In this document: in pieces, positions 6,883-9,054 of the stretch
Layout of the letters: each line of letters opens with the position of its first letter
Numbering within the stretch: position 1 is the stretch's first letter
Origin: Candidatus Babelota bacterium
GTDB lineage: Bacteria; JAGOBX01
Assembly: GCA_017999075.1 (NCBI GenBank)
Contig: JAGOBX010000115.1
Span: 1-9,054, forward strand
Reading direction: 5' to 3'
DNA length: 9,054 bases
Notes under the pieces: generated by a model
Databases searched by the model: none
The model's input: only the letters and a program-made list of their open reading frames with translations
Told to the model about the DNA's origin: nothing
Position numbers and translations under genes: made by a program

Positions 6883-8010
6883 CTATAAAAAACCGGTTTT
6901 TATTGATGCAGGCATAATATACTCATTTAAAAGCCTTTTGTTCCCGCCGTTTGCAATACCTATAGTTATTGCCGGAATATTCATTGATATGGGTATGGAA
7001 ACATCCGAAACTTGTGAGACATAATGTGTGTCGATATTTAGAATACTGTGTATTTCAGAAATTATTTTTATTATTGGTTCTTTGTTGCCGATTATTCCGC
7101 CTGGAGTAAGGGAATTATTCTGCAAATATATTTTGCAAGGATTATTTTTAGAAATCAATTTTGCAAAAAAATCTATTGAACTGCATATATTTTCAACAGG
7201 TTCAAGTTTGTCGGCTTCTATCCTTAATTTGATTTTAACTTTATTCGCATAATCGGCATTTCCTTTTTCACTTGTAATCTTTTCGATGGTTATATATTTT
7301 TCTTTGCGCATATTTAAGTCGATATCGAAAATCTTGTTTAAAATTAAAGTGGAATAATAAACAGCATTATTGTTTTTAAAAATCGTATCAGGCAATTTGT
7401 TTGAATTGCATACCCCGTCTGTAGTGATAATTATATTGATATTATTTCTGAACAGTGATTGATTAGCCACTTTTCCTAACTGTATACCGTCCAAACATAT
7501 TACATAATCAATAGTATTCTGATATTTCATCATTAGTCCTCGCATACCTGCCGAAGCTCCACTGCCTTGACTACCGGCAGTGCAGGCAAATATAATATCG
7601 CCGTGTTCAAATAAATTGTTCTTTTTTAAAATATAAGCAAGCGAGAAAAGAGACGCCAATCCTAAACTGTTTAAACCTATTGAAGGACCTACTATTTTAT
7701 CTGTTTCAATATACGTATTTAAATCAACATCCTGGTCATATGCTGTATCCATATTTGATGAAACAAGAATTTTAGGTAATTTTTTGTTGCAGGATAAAAT
7801 ACTTATTACATTGCCGAAATTATCAATTTTCAATTCGTCTAAATTCAGCAATGAAAATTTTTCCAATAAAATAGCCGCTTTTCTATGCGTTTGAAAAGTT
7901 GGAGAAGGTATTTTGCTTAATAATACCGCGTCACCTAAGATCATTGAACTTTGATTGTTTGCTATTTTTGTTAAATAATTCAGTTCACTTATATTAATTT
8001 TGTTTTTCAA
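6883..8010 (-). CDS. M20-fold metallopeptidase homologue lacking most metal ligands (probable pseudoenzyme)
   Basis: 375 aa, about the length of peptidase T-like M20 hydrolases, and the chain follows that family in order. Functional positions differ, though. 'LVSSNMDTA' (82-90) has N86 where the family has the Zn-ligand His of HxDT. 'GPSIGLNSLGLASL' (108-121) has L113 where the bridging Asp of G(I/V)GDNSLG stands. 'TAGSQGSG' (144-151) has S147-Q148 in place of the catalytic Glu and ligand Glu of the EEG motif. 'CNSNKLP' (201-207) has N202 near the dimer-domain His. 'IANGGNKRLLNEYI' (352-365) has R359 where the last ligand His of GG..H..(D/E)E is expected. D88 and D174 ('CLDG') remain. Glycine and hydrophobic framework positions are conserved and the frame is intact, which argues for a kept, non-catalytic or re-purposed protein rather than a decaying one. 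The start is TTG at 8010, with AGGA 11 nt upstream; the frame closes at 8031-8029. It opens the operon. Role unknown. Confidence 0.87.
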   Translation of the reverse strand: MKNKINISELNYLTKIANNQSSMILGDAVLLSKIPSPTFQTHRKAAILLEKFSLLNLDELKIDNFGNVISILSCNKKLPKILVSSNMDTAYDQDVDLNTYIETDKIVGPSIGLNSLGLASLFSLAYILKKNNLFEHGDIIFACTAGSQGSGASAGMRGLMMKYQNTIDYVICLDGIQLGKVANQSLFRNNINIIITTDGVCNSNKLPDTIFKNNNAVYYSTLILNKIFDIDLNMRKEKYITIEKITSEKGNADYANKVKIKLRIEADKLEPVENICSSIDFFAKLISKNNPCKIYLQNNSLTPGGIIGNKEPIIKIISEIHSILNIDTHYVSQVSDVSIPISMNIPAITIGIANGGNKRLLNEYIMPASIKTGFL

Positions 8011-8021
8011 TATATGCCATA

Positions 8022-8025
8022 TCCT
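8022..8025 (-). promoter_or_regulatory. Ribosome binding site for the TTG start of the M20-like gene
   Basis: Reads AGGA on the minus strand, 11 nt before the TTG at 8010. Spacing is a little long. No ATG in frame exists between the upstream stop (8031-8029) and residue 23, and residues 5-22 look like a normal N-terminal helix, so TTG is the best start. Confidence 0.4.
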
Positions 8026-8130
8026 GTTTTATAAAATTTTTTCAAGCACATTAAAAAGTGAAATTAAAGGTTTGTTTTCAGTTGACCGGAATTTTTTTCA
8101 ATCCAAAATGTAATCATATTTATTTTTATA

Positions 8131-8164
8131 TATAAATATTTAATATCATAATAAAATATTTATA
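8131..8164. repeat. Perfect 11-bp inverted repeat around the predicted -10 box
   Basis: TATAAATATTT (8131-8141) and AAATATTTATA (8154-8164) are exact reverse complements with a 12-nt gap that contains the predicted -10 hexamer. Arm centres are 23 bp apart, about two helical turns, which would suit a dimeric regulator. The arms are pure A+T and each is nearly self-palindromic, so chance is a real alternative. It is not a convincing terminator: no T run follows it on the minus strand. Confidence 0.3.
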
Positions 8165-8176
8165 AAAAAATTTCAA
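8148..8176 (-). promoter_or_regulatory. Candidate sigma-70 type promoter of the operon
   Basis: On the minus strand the -35 box TTGAAA (8176-8171) and the -10 box TATTAT (8153-8148) are separated by exactly 17 nt. Transcription would start near 8141, giving a leader of about 130 nt before the M20-like gene. The surrounding DNA is over 80% A+T by eye, so such a match can arise by chance; position in the only sizeable gap before the operon supports it. Confidence 0.4.
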
Positions 8177-8235
8177 ATAGAATTGTTTGTATTTTTAAAT
8201 TGTTATAAAAAAATATCATATTAAGTTTTTTAATT

Positions 8236-9054
8236 TTATTTTTTTTCGTAAATTATTATCGGATATTTATTGTATTTTATATAGTAAATATTATTTTTAA
8301 CTTTTTCTTCAATTTTTTTTAGAAGATTTTTTGCGTCGCCTCTGTAATAATCAAATGAATAATCAAGAATAAATGCATAAACAGGAAATCTGTCATTATT
8401 GAATGCAAAAAATATATTGTCGTCAGTTATTATAAAATAATTTAACCAAAATCCATATAGATAATTATAATTGTTGCCTACATATTGGATTCGTTCTGTG
8501 GCAATAATGCAACTTTTTTCAGGTTTATTTTTTATAATATCATTAATTAATAATTTTATAGACTTTTTGTTTTTAATTATTTCATTATAGAGGGTTATTC
8601 TATCTGAATATTTATATTTGTCATGATATAATTTTTTTACAAGAAAATAATCTTTTGCAATGTTCTGGAATAAAATTATAAGCAGTAAAATAATAATTAT
8701 TTTATCTGATAAGTGAGTGATTTTTTTGTTTTTTAAAGAAAGTTTAAAACAGAATTTTCGTATAGAAACTATGGTTAACAGCATAACTATATAAATTCCG
8801 GGCAGAAAAGTGTATTCGTGAGAAATAGTTCTTAAACTTGAATTGTTATTTGATAAATAAATATAAAAAAAAGGAATTAAAAAATATATAAAAAACAAAC
8901 GTATATTTAGCAGAGGAATAAATAAAAGGATTCCGGTATAATAATATGTCAAATCAAAGTTGGGTTTTGAAAAAATATGGGTTAATATTTTTGAAGGTGT
9001 TTGTAAAAAATTGAAAATTATTTCTTTTGTGTTTGCGCCTATACTGCCATAAAT
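8236..9054 (-). CDS. DUF2079-type membrane protein, C-terminal part
   Basis: Partial: the frame is open from base 9054 to a stop at 8236-8238 (272 residues visible), so the real start lies beyond the right edge. The TTG at 8952 is internal, because the 34 residues before it fit the family: 'GSIGANTKEIIFNFLQTPSK' resembles the conserved LG.s..eil.....P.k stretch. Hydrophobic spans fall at about 36-66 (probably two helices), 80-97 and 117-131. 'SLRTISHEYTFLPGIYIVML' matches the HY..(L/I)P membrane element of DUF2079, a family related to GT-C type polyprenyl-sugar glycosyltransferases. The soluble tail has 'CIIATERIQYVG' and 'YAFILDYSFD', like the family's C-terminal segment where a dwelling strand ends in (V/I)LD. 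It probably sits in the cytoplasmic membrane. 225 nt and a candidate promoter separate it from the next gene, so it is likely a separate transcription unit. Base composition is even more A/T- and Asn/Ile/Lys-rich than downstream genes. Confidence 0.75.
   Translation of the reverse strand: MYGSIGANTKEIIFNFLQTPSKILTHIFSKPNFDLTYYYTGILLFIPLLNIRLFFIYFLIPFFYIYLSNNNSSLRTISHEYTFLPGIYIVMLLTIVSIRKFCFKLSLKNKKITHLSDKIIIILLLIILFQNIAKDYFLVKKLYHDKYKYSDRITLYNEIIKNKKSIKLLINDIIKNKPEKSCIIATERIQYVGNNYNYLYGFWLNYFIITDDNIFFAFNNDRFPVYAFILDYSFDYYRGDAKNLLKKIEEKVKNNIYYIKYNKYPIIIYEKK

Larger units (their letters stand above)
8011..8235. other. AT-rich intergenic spacer upstream of the operon
   Basis: 225 bases between the DUF2079-type gene and the M20-like gene, both on the minus strand. 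No ORF worth reporting and no RNA gene is recognisable. It holds a promoter candidate (8148-8176), a perfect 11-bp inverted repeat (8131-8164) and a slightly GC-richer patch around 8075-8095 in the presumed leader. I see no GC-rich hairpin with a T run that would end transcription of the upstream gene. Confidence 0.8.

Noticed and set aside
6871-6885. Repeated AAC triplets at the end of the M20-like gene
   Set aside because: Only four units and located at the stop codon and spacer; too short to call a repeat element.
7028-7252. 74-codon plus-strand ORF, hydrophobic
   Set aside because: Antisense to the M20-like gene; hydrophobic character follows from AT-rich complement, with no supporting signal.
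7994-8020. Eight-codon ORF starting with ATG just upstream of the M20-like start, as a leader peptide
   Set aside because: The AGGA site is only 1 nt from this ATG, too close for initiation, and the peptide shows no regulatory codon pattern.
8011-8140. Riboswitch or structured leader in the presumed 5' untranslated region
   Set aside because: No conserved riboswitch core or stable GC-containing stems could be found by reading; the sequence is mostly A/T runs.
8950-8952. TTG as the start of the DUF2079-type protein
   Set aside because: The frame stays open upstream to the window edge and the extra 34 residues match the family, so TTG is an internal leucine codon.

Overview
The window is AT-rich, with coding sequence full of A and T runs. 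Every credible gene lies on the minus strand, so transcription runs from high to low coordinates. It looks like chromosomal DNA from a low-GC bacterium. Most internal genes lack a strong Shine-Dalgarno sequence and start by coupling to the gene before. I cannot name the organism: the gene content would fit several anaerobic or uncultivated bacterial groups. I see no tRNA, rRNA, CRISPR array, insertion sequence or phage gene.

Layout in transcription order. (1) 9054-8236: the C-terminal part of a DUF2079-type multi-spanning membrane protein that enters from beyond the right edge. (2) 8235-8011: a very AT-rich spacer with a candidate promoter (TTGAAA, 17 nt, TATTAT) whose -10 box sits in the loop of a perfect 11-bp inverted repeat. 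(3) 8010-6883: an M20-fold peptidase relative that has lost most metal-binding and catalytic residues. (4) 6830-5823: a GT-A fold (GT2-like) glycosyltransferase. (5) 5830-5042: a HAD-IIB phosphatase of the mannosyl-3-phosphoglycerate phosphatase type, overlapping gene 4 by 8 nt. (6) 5037-3706: a complete MOFRL-type glycerate 2-kinase. (7) 3692-1893: a 599-residue protein with signs of a divergent GT-A core. (8) 1873-1: a family 2 glycoside hydrolase that leaves the window at the left edge.

Genes 3 to 8 are separated by 52, -8, 4, 13 and 19 nt and are very probably one operon. Two glycosyltransferase-like proteins, a phosphoglycosyl-glycerate-type phosphatase, a glycerate kinase and a glycosidase together suggest a pathway that makes, and perhaps also salvages, a glycosylglycerate-like compound such as a compatible solute. 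That is inferred from families and context. The exact sugar, the acceptor (2- or 3-phosphoglycerate, or something else) and the role of the M20-like pseudoenzyme cannot be read from sequence alone. The most unusual items are the apparently metal-free M20 protein at the head of the operon and the 599-residue protein of unassigned family.
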